From Pseudomonas fluorescens (GTDB lineage: Bacteria > Pseudomonadota > Gammaproteobacteria > Pseudomonadales > Pseudomonadaceae), in assembly GCF_000802965.1 (NCBI RefSeq), contig NZ_JSAK01000008.1:349220-413219 (forward strand): a DNA stretch of 64,000 nt, given 5' to 3'. The position numbers were made by a program, and so were the translations under genes. The notes below the pieces were generated by a model that saw only the letters and a list, made by a program, of their open reading frames with translations, was not told the origin of the DNA and searched no databases. Positions 16,398 through 27,321 of this stretch are shown here, in pieces (the first letter of the stretch is position 1; each line of letters begins with the position of its first letter).

Positions 16398-17559
16398 AGT
16401 TGGGTTGCGTTTGGGCCGGTGTCAGGCAGTAATGTTCAATCAACTGACGTAATAGATGCACCGTAGGTTGCAAACGTGACATTTCGAGGTATTCCCCCGG
16501 CTGGTGGGCGCAGGCGATATCGCCAGGGCCGAGCACCAGTGTCTCGCAGCCAAGACGCTGAAGATAAGGTGCTTCGGTGCCGAACGCCACTGCTTCGGCG
16601 CTATGACCGGTGAGCTTTTCGGCGATCCGCACCAGTTCCGCGTCCTCGGCCTGCTCGAACGGTGGCACTTCGGGGAATAGCGGCGCGTAATCGATCTTGA
16701 CCTGATGGCGCTCGGCAACCGGATTGAGCTTCTGCAGAATCGCCGCGCGCAGGGCTTTGGGGTCCATGCCCGGCAACGGCCGCAGGTCGAATTCCAGCGA
16801 ACACTGTCCACAGATGCGATTAGGGTTGTCGCCGCCATGGATGCAGCCGAAATTCATCGTTGGCATCGGCACACTGAATTGTGGATTGCGAAATTCGCGC
16901 TGCCACGCCAGACGCAAGCCGCGCAGTTCGCCGATGGCATCATGCATGGCTTCCAGGGCGCTGTGGCCCAGGCGCGGGTCCGAGGAGTGGCCGCTCTGCC
17001 CGAGAATGTCGATGCGCTCCATCATGATGCCTTTGTGCATGCGGATCGGCTTGAGCCCGGTCGGCTCGCCGATCACCGCCGCACGGCCCAGCGGTCGCCC
17101 CGCCGCGGCCAACGCCCGGGCGCCGGACATCGAGCTCTCCTCATCGCAGGTGGCGAGGATCAGCAGCGGTTGCTTGAACGGTTGATCGAGCAGCGGTTTG
17201 ACCGCTTCGATGGCCAAGGCGAAAAAGCCTTTCATGTCGCAACTGCCGAGGCCGACCCAGCGGCCATCGACTTCGGTGAGTTTAAGCGGATCGGTCTGCC
17301 ACAACGCGCCGTCGAATGGCACGGTGTCACTGTGCCCGGCCAGCACCAGCCCGCCGGGGCCGGAGCCGAAACTGGCGAGCAGATTGAATTTGCCGGGGCT
17401 GACCTGCTGGATATCGCAGGCAAAACCCAGGTCGCCGAGCCACGCGGCCAACAGGTCGATCACCGGTCGATTGGATTGATCGAGGCTCGCCTGGGTGCAA
17501 CTGACCGACGGTGCAGCGATCAATGCAGCGAACTGATCTTTCATGGACGGCAAAGGCAT
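16393..17559 (-). CDS. argE: Acetylornithine deacetylase ArgE
   Basis: 388-residue M20-family zinc hydrolase that removes the acetyl group from N-acetylornithine (or a related N-acyl amino acid). Visible metal-site motifs are LAGHSDTVPFDG (H, D), LGSCDMKGF, TCDEESSMSGAR (catalytic E-E) and IGEPT; the C-terminal ligand is in ACAHQPGEYLE. The ATG at 17559 (MPLPSMKDQF) has GGAG six bases upstream; a TTG four codons earlier is a weaker alternative. It is divergent from the CYTH-CHAD gene. The final Leu codon and stop coincide with a REP element. Confidence 0.92.
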   Translation of the reverse strand: MPLPSMKDQFAALIAAPSVSCTQASLDQSNRPVIDLLAAWLGDLGFACDIQQVSPGKFNLLASFGSGPGGLVLAGHSDTVPFDGALWQTDPLKLTEVDGRWVGLGSCDMKGFFALAIEAVKPLLDQPFKQPLLILATCDEESSMSGARALAAAGRPLGRAAVIGEPTGLKPIRMHKGIMMERIDILGQSGHSSDPRLGHSALEAMHDAIGELRGLRLAWQREFRNPQFSVPMPTMNFGCIHGGDNPNRICGQCSLEFDLRPLPGMDPKALRAAILQKLNPVAERHQVKIDYAPLFPEVPPFEQAEDAELVRIAEKLTGHSAEAVAFGTEAPYLQRLGCETLVLGPGDIACAHQPGEYLEMSRLQPTVHLLRQLIEHYCLTPAQTQPNL

Positions 17560-17715
17560 CGCTGGCTCCAACTCCCGAATTGAAGTCCATCATAGAACCA
17601 TCCGGCGACAGGAATAAACCGTTGCGGCGCGAAGCGCGGGTGAGTCCTGTACACTGCACGACCTTGGCAGCCACACATTCCCCCGGCTGCGCTCCCGATC
17701 CTGGATTTTCCGGCC

Positions 17716-19086
17716 ATGCAGAAAGAAACCGAAATCAAACTCCGCGTCAGCCGCGAAACCCTCGCCGCCCTGCGCGAGCACCCGTTACTGAAAAAACGCA
17801 ACAAAAGTGGCTGGGAACGCCGTGAGTTGATGAACCAGTACTTCGACACGCCCGAGCGTGACCTGGCACGCGCCAAGGTTGCCCTGCGCCTGCGCAAGGA
17901 CGGTGAAGAAGTCATCCAGACGCTGAAGACCCGTGGCCAGAGCGTCGCCGGTCTGTCCGAGCGTAACGAGTACGACTGGAACCTGCCCAAAGCCAAGCTC
18001 GACGTGAAGAAACTCGACGGCGAATGCTGGCCTGAAGAGCTTGCTGAGCTGGACAAGAAAACCCTCAAGCCGATCTTCACCACTGATTTCGTCCGCGAGC
18101 GCGCGGAGATCGCCTGGGGCCGTGGCAAGACCAAAGTGGTCATCGAAGCCGCGCTGGACCTGGGCCACGTGGTGGTCGGCAAGCAGAAAGAAGAAATCTG
18201 CGAGCTGGAACTGGAACTGCGCGAAGGTGAACCCGCCGCGTTGCTGGAACTGGCCGCCGAACTGGCCGCGACTCTGCCATTGATGCCATGTGACATCAGC
18301 AAGGCCGAGCGCGGTTATCGTCTGTACGACGCCAACAGCTATTCGCTGAGCCTGCCGGCGCCGCAGATCACCGCTGAAACCCCACTGGACGACGCCTTCG
18401 CCGCCCTGAGCTGGCACCTGCTGGGCAGCAGTCAGCGTCTGGCCGAGCAGTACCGCTTCAATGGTCACTGGCGCCTGCTGCAGGACTGGGTGGAAAACCT
18501 CGCCGAACTGCGTGCGCTGGTCAGCAGCCTCGGTCAAGCCGCGCCGCGTCAATCGACCCATGACCTGCGCGTCGCGCTGGATGCCTTGCTCGAAGACTGG
18601 CGTCCGCTGGTCCAGGCCGGTCTGGAAGATGAAGACGTGCGCAAAGCCGCGCCGGAGCAGTTCCTCGAAGAACTCGAAGACCCGCGTTGGGGCCTGTTCT
18701 CGCTGACCACCTCGCGTTGGTTGCTGGCCCGCACCTGGGCGGCTGACCGCAACGTTCGCGGCAATCGCCAGGGCGCCGCGCAACTGGGTAGCTGGTTGCC
18801 ACGTCTGCTGGGTGAAGAGGCGACGTCCCTGCAATTGCAGCGCTACCAGCAACAGCCGGAAGACCTCGCCGAGCAACTGCCGCGCATCGAACGCATCCAG
18901 GCCTGGTTGCACCATGCGCGCAACGTGCTGGAGATCCCGGAAATGGATCGCCTGTATGGCGAGTTGAACAAACTGGCGCAACTGGCCAACGAGCCGACGA
19001 TCACTGATGAACTGCTCGATGCGCGCAAGCAGCAGGCGATCGCGGTTTATCAGAATCGTGCGTGGAAGATGCTTCTGCGTATGTAA
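17716..19086 (+). CDS. CYTH and CHAD domain protein (inorganic triphosphatase, YgiF-like)
   Basis: 456-residue protein. The N-terminal CYTH domain (about 1-200) starts with the ExExK signature as KETEIKLRV, then LRLRKDGEEVIQTLKTRG and ELELREG; this fold hydrolyses triphosphate in a metal-dependent tunnel. The C-terminal CHAD domain (about 215-450) is helical with conserved basic and histidine residues (STHDLRVALDALLEDWRP, WLHHARNVLE), and such domains bind polyphosphate. The pairing implies phosphate or polyphosphate metabolism. It is monocistronic, with a REP just after the stop. Confidence 0.9.
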   Translation: MQKETEIKLRVSRETLAALREHPLLKKRNKSGWERRELMNQYFDTPERDLARAKVALRLRKDGEEVIQTLKTRGQSVAGLSERNEYDWNLPKAKLDVKKLDGECWPEELAELDKKTLKPIFTTDFVRERAEIAWGRGKTKVVIEAALDLGHVVVGKQKEEICELELELREGEPAALLELAAELAATLPLMPCDISKAERGYRLYDANSYSLSLPAPQITAETPLDDAFAALSWHLLGSSQRLAEQYRFNGHWRLLQDWVENLAELRALVSSLGQAAPRQSTHDLRVALDALLEDWRPLVQAGLEDEDVRKAAPEQFLEELEDPRWGLFSLTTSRWLLARTWAADRNVRGNRQGAAQLGSWLPRLLGEEATSLQLQRYQQQPEDLAEQLPRIERIQAWLHHARNVLEIPEMDRLYGELNKLAQLANEPTITDELLDARKQQAIAVYQNRAWKMLLRM

Positions 19087-19088
19087 CC

Positions 19089-19198
19089 CTGTGGCGAGGG
19101 AGCTTGCTCCCGCTGGAGGCCGAAGGACTCCCAATTCCGACAAACGCCGGTTTTGGGGTCGCTTCGCAACCCAACGGGAGCAAGCTCCCTCGCCACAA
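19089..19198. repeat. REP doublet, family C
   Basis: CTGTGGCGAGGGAGCTTGCT at 19089 and the inverse GGGAGCAAGCTCCCTCGCCA ending 19194. It fills the gap between two convergent genes, beginning three bases after one stop and ending seven before the other. Confidence 0.88.
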
Positions 19199-19204
19199 AG
19201 GCAA

Positions 19205-19675
19205 TTACCGCACCACCGGCAAACTGGTGGTCGACTTGATCTCCGACAACGCGACAATCGAATTGACCTCCTGAATCCCCGGCACCAGCGACAGCTTCTC
19301 AAAGAAAAACCGCTCATACGCCTCGATGTCCGCCGCGACAATCCGCAGCATGAAGTCCACCGCCCCCATCAGCACATAACACTCCAACACCTCGGGAAAA
19401 CCGCGAATCGCCTCGGTGAATTCGGTGAAGTTCGAACGCCCGTGAGCGTTGAGTTTTACTTGGGCGAAGATCTGCGTGTTGAGGCCGATTTTCTTGCGGT
19501 CGAGCAAGGTCACCTGGCCGCGAATGATCCCCTCCTCTTTCATCCGCTGAATCCGCCGCCAGCACGGCGACTGCGACAATCCCACCTGTTCGGCAATCTG
19601 CGCGCTGGAAAGCGAAGCGTCCTCTTGCAGCAACGCGAGAATCTTGCGGTCGTAGCTGTCCAGTTCGCTCTGCAT
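19205..19675 (-). CDS. Lrp/AsnC-family transcriptional regulator
   Basis: 156-residue regulator. An N-terminal winged helix-turn-helix (residues 8-55: DRKILALLQEDASLSSAQI, then VGLSQSPCWRRIQRM) is followed by an effector-binding RAM/ACT domain (about 65-145: HGRSNFTEFTEAIRGFPEVL, YVLMGAVDFMLRIVA). Proteins of this class respond to amino acids and often control a divergent neighbour; the divergent gene here is an unknown 112-residue protein starting 127 bp away. The specific amino acid cannot be deduced. Confidence 0.92.
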   Translation of the reverse strand: MQSELDSYDRKILALLQEDASLSSAQIAEQVGLSQSPCWRRIQRMKEEGIIRGQVTLLDRKKIGLNTQIFAQVKLNAHGRSNFTEFTEAIRGFPEVLECYVLMGAVDFMLRIVAADIEAYERFFFEKLSLVPGIQEVNSIVALSEIKSTTSLPVVR

Positions 19676-19801
19676 AAAAAAACCTTCAACTGATCATTCT
19701 GTGAATTACATGATTCGGCAATGCCGCATTACGCCTAATCATAGATAAGAAATGCCCCGCCCCGAATGTAAAAATTTCTCCACTCAGTCTGGAGACCGAC
19801 C

Positions 19802-20140
19802 ATGCCGCATCTGGAAGCCGTAACCACCCCGCTCACCCGCGCCGATGTCTGGAACGCCGGCAACACTCACTGTCGCGTTCGCTACCAATTGTTGGCCGAA
19901 GCTGAACCGGATTTGCTGTGCCGCGCACTCAACCTGTTCGCCTTACAGTGCCTGACGCCGGAACAGGTGAACGTGCAACGCCACGATGATTTGCTGACGA
20001 TCGACATCGTCATGGATGGCTTGAGCTGGCACCGCGCCCAGGTGATTGCGGAAAAACTTCGTAACCTGATCAGCGTCTGCTCGGTTGATCTGCAAGCGGC
20101 TGATTCTGCGTGGGCTGAAGCGGCACAGGCGGCGGGCTGA
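19802..20140 (+). CDS. Conserved small protein of unknown function
   Basis: 112 residues, no signal peptide or membrane span. The pattern CRVRYQLLAEAEPDLLCRAL, then VQRHDDLLTIDIVMDGLSW and AQVIAEKLRNLISVCSVDL looks like a beta-alpha-beta ACT-like unit, which would suit a small ligand-binding protein beside an Lrp regulator, but that is only a visual impression. The start ATG at 19802 follows TCTGGAGACCGACC, a good ribosome site. It is divergent from the Lrp gene and 90 bp ahead of the GspE-type ATPase. Confidence 0.75.
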   Translation: MPHLEAVTTPLTRADVWNAGNTHCRVRYQLLAEAEPDLLCRALNLFALQCLTPEQVNVQRHDDLLTIDIVMDGLSWHRAQVIAEKLRNLISVCSVDLQAADSAWAEAAQAAG

Positions 20141-20230
20141 AAAACCCCGATACGGCTTCGTCGGGTAGTGGCCCAACGGTGTGTGGGGTCACGACTATCC
20201 TTTGCGCACTGTTGTTCAAAAGGAGCCCGC

Positions 20231-22015
20231 ATGTCCGTTCAACTCGCCCTTCAGGACCGCTGGCTGGATCTCAATGATTTGCTGCGTGAACTGGTCGCCC
20301 AAGGCTTTATCAGCCAGGACGCCGCCGAACACGCGCTCAATGCCCGTCGCCGCCACGCCGCCAATGGCCAGATGCACCCACTGGAATTCATCGCCAGCCA
20401 ACAACTGGACGACCTCAGCCGCCCCGGTAAACACCTCGACCTCGAAAGCCTGACGTTGTGGCTGTCGCAACAGGCCGGCCAGCCTTACCTGCGTATCGAT
20501 CCGCTGAAGATCAACGTTGCGGCCATCACGCCGCTGATGTCCTACGCCTTCGCCCAACGCCACAAGATTCTCGCGGTGTCTATCGACCGCGACGCCGTGA
20601 CGGTGGCCAGCGCCCAGCCCTACGTCAACGGCTGGGAAGCCGACCTGACCCATGTCCTGAAGCTGCCGATCAAGCGCGTAGTGGCCAACCCGGTGGACAT
20701 CCAGCGCTTCAGCGTGGAGTTTTTTCGCCTGGCCAAATCGGTCACCGGCGCGAACACCGCCGATCAGCAAATGAACACCCTGGGCAACTTCGAACAGTTG
20801 CTCAACCTCGGCGCCAGTGACCAAGAGCCGGACGCCAACGACGCGCACATCGTCAACATCGTCGACTGGCTGTTCCAGTACGCCTTCCAGCAGCGCGCGA
20901 GCGATATCCACATCGAACCCCGGCGCGAACAGGGCACCGTGCGTTTTCGCATCGACGGCGTGCTGCACAACGTCTATCAATTCCCGCCGCAAGTGACCAT
21001 GGCCATCGTCAGTCGCCTGAAAAGCCTGGGACGGATGAACGTCGCGGAGAAACGCAAACCCCAGGACGGCCGGGTGAAGACCAAGACCCCGGAGGGCGGC
21101 GAAGTCGAACTGCGGCTATCGACGTTGCCAACGGCCTTTGGCGAAAAAATGGTCATGCGGATCTTCGACCCGGAGGTGCTGCTCAAGGATTTCGATCAGC
21201 TGGGTTTCTCCGCCGACGACTTGCGCCGCTGGCAGGACATGACCCGCCAGCCCAACGGCATCATCCTGGTCACCGGGCCGACCGGTTCCGGCAAGACCAC
21301 CACGCTCTACACCACGCTGAAGAAACTGGCGACGCCGGAGGTCAACCTCTGCACCATCGAAGACCCGATCGAGATGGTCGAGCCGGCGTTCAACCAGATG
21401 CAGGTCCAGCACAACATCGACCTGACGTTCGCTGCCGGCGTACGCGCACTGATGCGGCAAGACCCGGACATCATCATGATCGGCGAGATCCGCGACCTCG
21501 AAACCGCGGAAATGGCGATTCAGGCTGCGCTGACCGGTCACCTAGTGCTGTCGACGCTGCACACCAACGATGCGCCAAGCGCGATCAGCCGCCTGCTGGA
21601 ACTCGGTATGCCGCATTACCTGATCAAGGCCACGGTGCTGGGCGTCATGGCCCAGCGACTGGTGCGCACCTTGTGCCCGCACTGCAAGGCCCCGCAAGCC
21701 TTGGCCGAAGAGGACTGGCAAACCCTGACCCGGCCCTGGCAAGCACCGCCGCCCAGCAACGCGCAACGGGCGATCGGCTGCCTGGAATGCCGCGACACCG
21801 GCTATCACGGCCGCGCCGGGGTGTACGAAATCATGCAACTGACCGATGGCGTGAAGGCGCTGATCAATCCCGACACCGACTTGCTGGCAGTGCGGCGCCA
21901 GGCGTTCAAGGAAGGCATGCGCAGCCTGCGACTGTCGGGGGCACAGAAAGTCGCGGCGGGTTTGACGACGATCGAGGAGGTGCTGCGGGTGACGCCGCAG
22001 AGTGAGCAGAAGTAG
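20231..22015 (+). CDS. GspE/PilB-family secretion or pilus assembly ATPase (orphan)
   Basis: 594-residue type II secretion/type IV pilus hexameric ATPase. The N-terminal MshEN-like region (about 1-150) is followed by the ATPase core: GPTGSGKTTTLYTTL (Walker A, about 345-360), the Asp box CTIEDPIEM, MRQDPDIIMIGEIRD (Walker B) and the His box STLHTNDAPSAISRL. A CPHC ... CLEC zinc motif sits near the C-terminus. The start at 20231 (MSVQLALQDRW) has AAGGAG eight bases upstream. No pilin, secretin or PilC/GspF gene is nearby, so its partners are encoded elsewhere. Confidence 0.92.
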   Translation: MSVQLALQDRWLDLNDLLRELVAQGFISQDAAEHALNARRRHAANGQMHPLEFIASQQLDDLSRPGKHLDLESLTLWLSQQAGQPYLRIDPLKINVAAITPLMSYAFAQRHKILAVSIDRDAVTVASAQPYVNGWEADLTHVLKLPIKRVVANPVDIQRFSVEFFRLAKSVTGANTADQQMNTLGNFEQLLNLGASDQEPDANDAHIVNIVDWLFQYAFQQRASDIHIEPRREQGTVRFRIDGVLHNVYQFPPQVTMAIVSRLKSLGRMNVAEKRKPQDGRVKTKTPEGGEVELRLSTLPTAFGEKMVMRIFDPEVLLKDFDQLGFSADDLRRWQDMTRQPNGIILVTGPTGSGKTTTLYTTLKKLATPEVNLCTIEDPIEMVEPAFNQMQVQHNIDLTFAAGVRALMRQDPDIIMIGEIRDLETAEMAIQAALTGHLVLSTLHTNDAPSAISRLLELGMPHYLIKATVLGVMAQRLVRTLCPHCKAPQALAEEDWQTLTRPWQAPPPSNAQRAIGCLECRDTGYHGRAGVYEIMQLTDGVKALINPDTDLLAVRRQAFKEGMRSLRLSGAQKVAAGLTTIEEVLRVTPQSEQK

Positions 22016-22085
22016 CCTGGTCGCCAGGGAACTCGATGGGGGGGCGACAATCCAACACCGCAGTTAATCAGTGGAGTCACCCCCT

Positions 22086-22403
22086 ATGCGTCTCAAACTT
22101 GCTGTCGCTACCATCGCCCTGTTGTCCCTGCCTGTCGGTTCGGCGATGGCCGATAGCTTTTGGCGTAACGTCATTTCGTCCGGTGCAACCACCGGTTCGA
22201 CCTACCTGACGTTCAAGGATCACAAGCTGATCGTCGCTGCCCAGGACGATGCTGGCAGTTTTGTCGCCAGTGACGGCGGCATCCGCGGCCCATACCTGGA
22301 AGCGGCCATGCAGAAAGTCCGCGCCGACAATCCGGGCCTGCAGGCCACGGATATGGAATTGGCGAATGCGATTTTGGCGAAGAATGCCGTGGCGTCGGAA
22401 TAA
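22086..22403 (+). CDS. DUF2388 domain-containing small secreted protein
   Basis: 105-residue protein with a signal peptide (MRLKLAVATIALLSLPVGSA, cleaved near AMA-DSFWRN). The mature part has the pattern SSGATTGSTYLTFKDHKLIV, AAQDDAGSFVASDGGIRGPY and AAMQKVRADNPGL that I associate with the pseudomonad DUF2388 family. Its function is unknown. The ATG at 22086 has GGAG eight to nine bases upstream. It lies 70 bp after the ATPase stop and ends with its own terminator. Confidence 0.85.
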   Translation: MRLKLAVATIALLSLPVGSAMADSFWRNVISSGATTGSTYLTFKDHKLIVAAQDDAGSFVASDGGIRGPYLEAAMQKVRADNPGLQATDMELANAILAKNAVASE

Positions 22404-22425
22404 GCCAGGTTGCTGAACAAAAATG

Positions 22426-22451
22426 CCGCTCACATGAGCGGCTTTTTTTTG
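22426..22451 (+). terminator. Rho-independent terminator after the DUF2388 gene
   Basis: GCCGCTCA (22426-22433) pairs with TGAGCGGC (22436-22443) and is followed by a T8 run. Confidence 0.92.
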
Positions 22452-22466
22452 CCAGACACAAAACCC

Positions 22467-22558
22467 TTGTAGGAGCTGGCTTGCCAGCGATGGCGGCGTG
22501 TCAGTCATCGGTGATGTTGGATGTGCCGGCCTCATCGCTGGCAAGCCAGCTCCTACAG
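22467..22558. repeat. REP doublet, family A
   Basis: TTGTAGGAGCTGGCTTGCCA at 22469 and inverse ATCGCTGGCAAGCCAGCTCC at 22534 lie between two convergent genes, the DUF2388 gene and gcvP. Confidence 0.9.
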
Positions 22559-22571
22559 GGACTTGTGTATT

Positions 22572-25445
<2,874 letters not shown>

Positions 25446-25514
25446 GACGGGCTCTCTCTTGACTGGCGCTCAGCGTCGATGCAACACGGTCAAACCAGCA
25501 TAGCAGTCGATGGA

Positions 25515-25595
25515 AGATCAAAAGATCGCAGCCTTCGGCAGCTTCTACATTGAACCGCGATCCCCTGTAGGAGCTGCCGCAGGCTGCGATCTTTT
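25515..25595. repeat. REP doublet, family D
   Basis: AAAAGATCGCAGCCTTCGGC and the inverse CTGTAGGAGCTGCCGCAGGC ... GCGATCTTTT flank about 25 bp. It lies between gcvP and the gcvH terminator. Confidence 0.9.
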
Positions 25596-25603
25596 AGCGC
25601 CCA

Positions 25604-25629
25604 CAAAAAAGCCCCGACAAGTCGGGGCT
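25604..25629 (-). terminator. Rho-independent terminator between gcvH and gcvP
   Basis: GCCCCGAC (25611-25618) pairs perfectly with GTCGGGGC (25621-25628) around AA. The six A's at 25605-25610 give the U tract for leftward transcripts. It lies 22 bp after the gcvH stop. Confidence 0.9.
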
Positions 25630-25650
25630 TTGGGGATGACGCCTGAAGGC

Positions 25651-26034
25651 TTACTCGCCGATGGCGGCCTTGTAACCCGCTGCATCAAGCAGCTTTTCCA
25701 GGTCAGCGGTGTTGCTTGGCTTGAGTTTGAAGATCCACGCGCCGTACGGGTCGGAGTTGAGCAACTCAGGTTCAGCGCTCAGTTCTTCGTTGATCGCAAT
25801 GACTTCACCGGCAACTGGGGAATAGATATCGGAAGCGGCTTTAACCGACTCCACCACACCGGATTGATCACCGGCGGCAAAGACGTTGCCGACTTCGGTC
25901 AGCTCAACGAACACCACATCACCCAGCGCTTCCTGCGCGTGATCGCTGATGCCCACGGTGACGGTGCCATCGGCTTCCAGGCGAGCCCACTCGTGACTCT
26001 CGGCAAAACGCAGGTCGGCAGGGATATCGCTCAT
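25651..26034 (-). CDS. gcvH: Glycine cleavage system H protein GcvH
   Basis: 127-residue lipoyl carrier that shuttles the aminomethyl group between GcvP, GcvT and the L protein. The lipoylated lysine is K65 in [12 protein letters not shown], and the fold pattern [20 protein letters not shown] and [15 protein letters not shown] C-terminus (here [14 protein letters not shown]) is complete. The start at 26034 ([10 protein letters not shown]) is chosen over an ATG five codons upstream because it matches the family N-terminus. It is 49 bp downstream of gcvT. Confidence 0.96.
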   Translation of the reverse strand: MSDIPADLRFAESHEWARLEADGTVTVGISDHAQEALGDVVFVELTEVGNVFAAGDQSGVVESVKAASDIYSPVAGEVIAINEELSAEPELLNSDPYGAWIFKLKPSNTADLEKLLDAAGYKAAIGE

Positions 26035-26083
26035 GTTCTGTGTCCTCAAGAAATTGGTCGGCGGTCGATGCCGCCAGAAAAGG

Positions 26084-27166
26084 TTAGATCAAGGTTTTGC
26101 CATGGCGTACGAAGGTCGGTTTGACCACTCGGACCGGGTACCACTTGCCACGGATTTCCACTTCTGCGCGGTCGGCAGTCGCCATCGGCACGCGCGCCAG
26201 TGCAATCGACTTGCTAAGCGTAGGAGAGAAACTACCACTGGTGATCTCTCCTTCGCCAACATCGGCGATACGGACCACTTGATGAGCGCGCAAAACCCCG
26301 CGCTCTTCAAGGACCAGACCGACCAGTTTGTGCTGTATGCCACCGCTGCGCTCGGCTTCCAGAGCCTTGCGACCGATGAACTGGCGAGTGGCCGGTTCCC
26401 AGGCAATGCTCCAGGCCATATTGGAGGCCAGCGGTGAAACGTCTTGATTGATGTCCTGGCCGTAGAGGTTCATGCCGGCTTCTACCCGCAAGGTATCCCG
26501 CGCGCCAAGACCGATCGGGGAAATACCCGCCCCCACCAGATCGTTAAAGAATCCCGGTGCCTGATCGGCCGGCAAAATGATTTCCAGACCGTCTTCGCCG
26601 GTGTAGCCGGTGCGCGCGATGAACCAGTCACCGTCGGGCAGGCCTTCGAAAGGTTTGAGTAGCTGGATCAGATTGGCGCGGGACTGGGTCACCAGTTCGG
26701 CCACTTTGTGCCGGGCGTGGGGACCTTGAATGGCCAGCATCGCCAGCTCGGAGCGCTCGCTGAGCTGCACCTCGAAACCATCGAGATGGGCCTGCATCCA
26801 CGCCAGGTCCTGGTTGCGGGTGGAAGCGTTGACCACCAGGCGATAACCGTCATCAAGGCGATAAACGATCATGTCGTCGACGATGCCGCCGCGCTCATTG
26901 AGCATGCTGCTGTACAACGCACGGCCGGGGCTGTGCAGGCGTTCGACGTCATTGGCCAGCAAATGCTGGAGCCAGGCTTTGGCCTGCTTACCGACGACAT
27001 CGATCACGGTCATGTGGGATACATCGAAAACACCGCAATCGCGGCGCACCTGATGGTGTTCCTCGACCTGCGATCCATAATGCAGAGGCATATCCCAACC
27101 GCCAAAATCGACCATCTTCGCGCCGAGGGCGAGATGAAGGTCATACAGAGGCGTACGCTGTCCCAT
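26084..27166 (-). CDS. gcvT: Aminomethyltransferase GcvT (glycine cleavage T protein)
   Basis: 360-residue folate-dependent enzyme that takes the aminomethyl group from GcvH, releasing ammonia and forming 5,10-methylene-THF. It shows [48 protein letters not shown], the folate-site [16 protein letters not shown] and [26 protein letters not shown] lies before the ATG at 27166. It is the first gene of gcvT-gcvH-gcvP. I see no glycine riboswitch in the 155 bp upstream; a TACAAT at 27298-27293 is a possible -10. Confidence 0.96.
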   Translation of the reverse strand: MGQRTPLYDLHLALGAKMVDFGGWDMPLHYGSQVEEHHQVRRDCGVFDVSHMTVIDVVGKQAKAWLQHLLANDVERLHSPGRALYSSMLNERGGIVDDMIVYRLDDGYRLVVNASTRNQDLAWMQAHLDGFEVQLSERSELAMLAIQGPHARHKVAELVTQSRANLIQLLKPFEGLPDGDWFIARTGYTGEDGLEIILPADQAPGFFNDLVGAGISPIGLGARDTLRVEAGMNLYGQDINQDVSPLASNMAWSIAWEPATRQFIGRKALEAERSGGIQHKLVGLVLEERGVLRAHQVVRIADVGEGEITSGSFSPTLSKSIALARVPMATADRAEVEIRGKWYPVRVVKPTFVRHGKTLI

Positions 27167-27321
27167 GGGTTTCTCCTTCCGGGCGTGGCGAAGGTGCGGG
27201 TGAGAGCCATTGGAGTGAAAGCCTTGTAATTAAAGGCCTTCAGCCGATTTTCACAACCTTGTCTGTCAGACGTACCGCACCGAATGCCGCGCATTGTAGC
27301 CGCAAGGTGTAGGACTGGCAC

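Noticed and set aside
17785..19341. 518-codon open frame on the minus strand
   Set aside because: Antisense of the CYTH-CHAD gene, running through a REP element; not coding.
20141..20230. Terminator after the 112-residue gene (CCCGA/TCGGG)
   Set aside because: Five-base stem with a long loop and no T run; too weak to call.
27167..27321. Possible glycine riboswitch upstream of gcvT
   Set aside because: I looked for the conserved glycine-aptamer cores in this 155-bp leader and found neither them nor a following expression platform.
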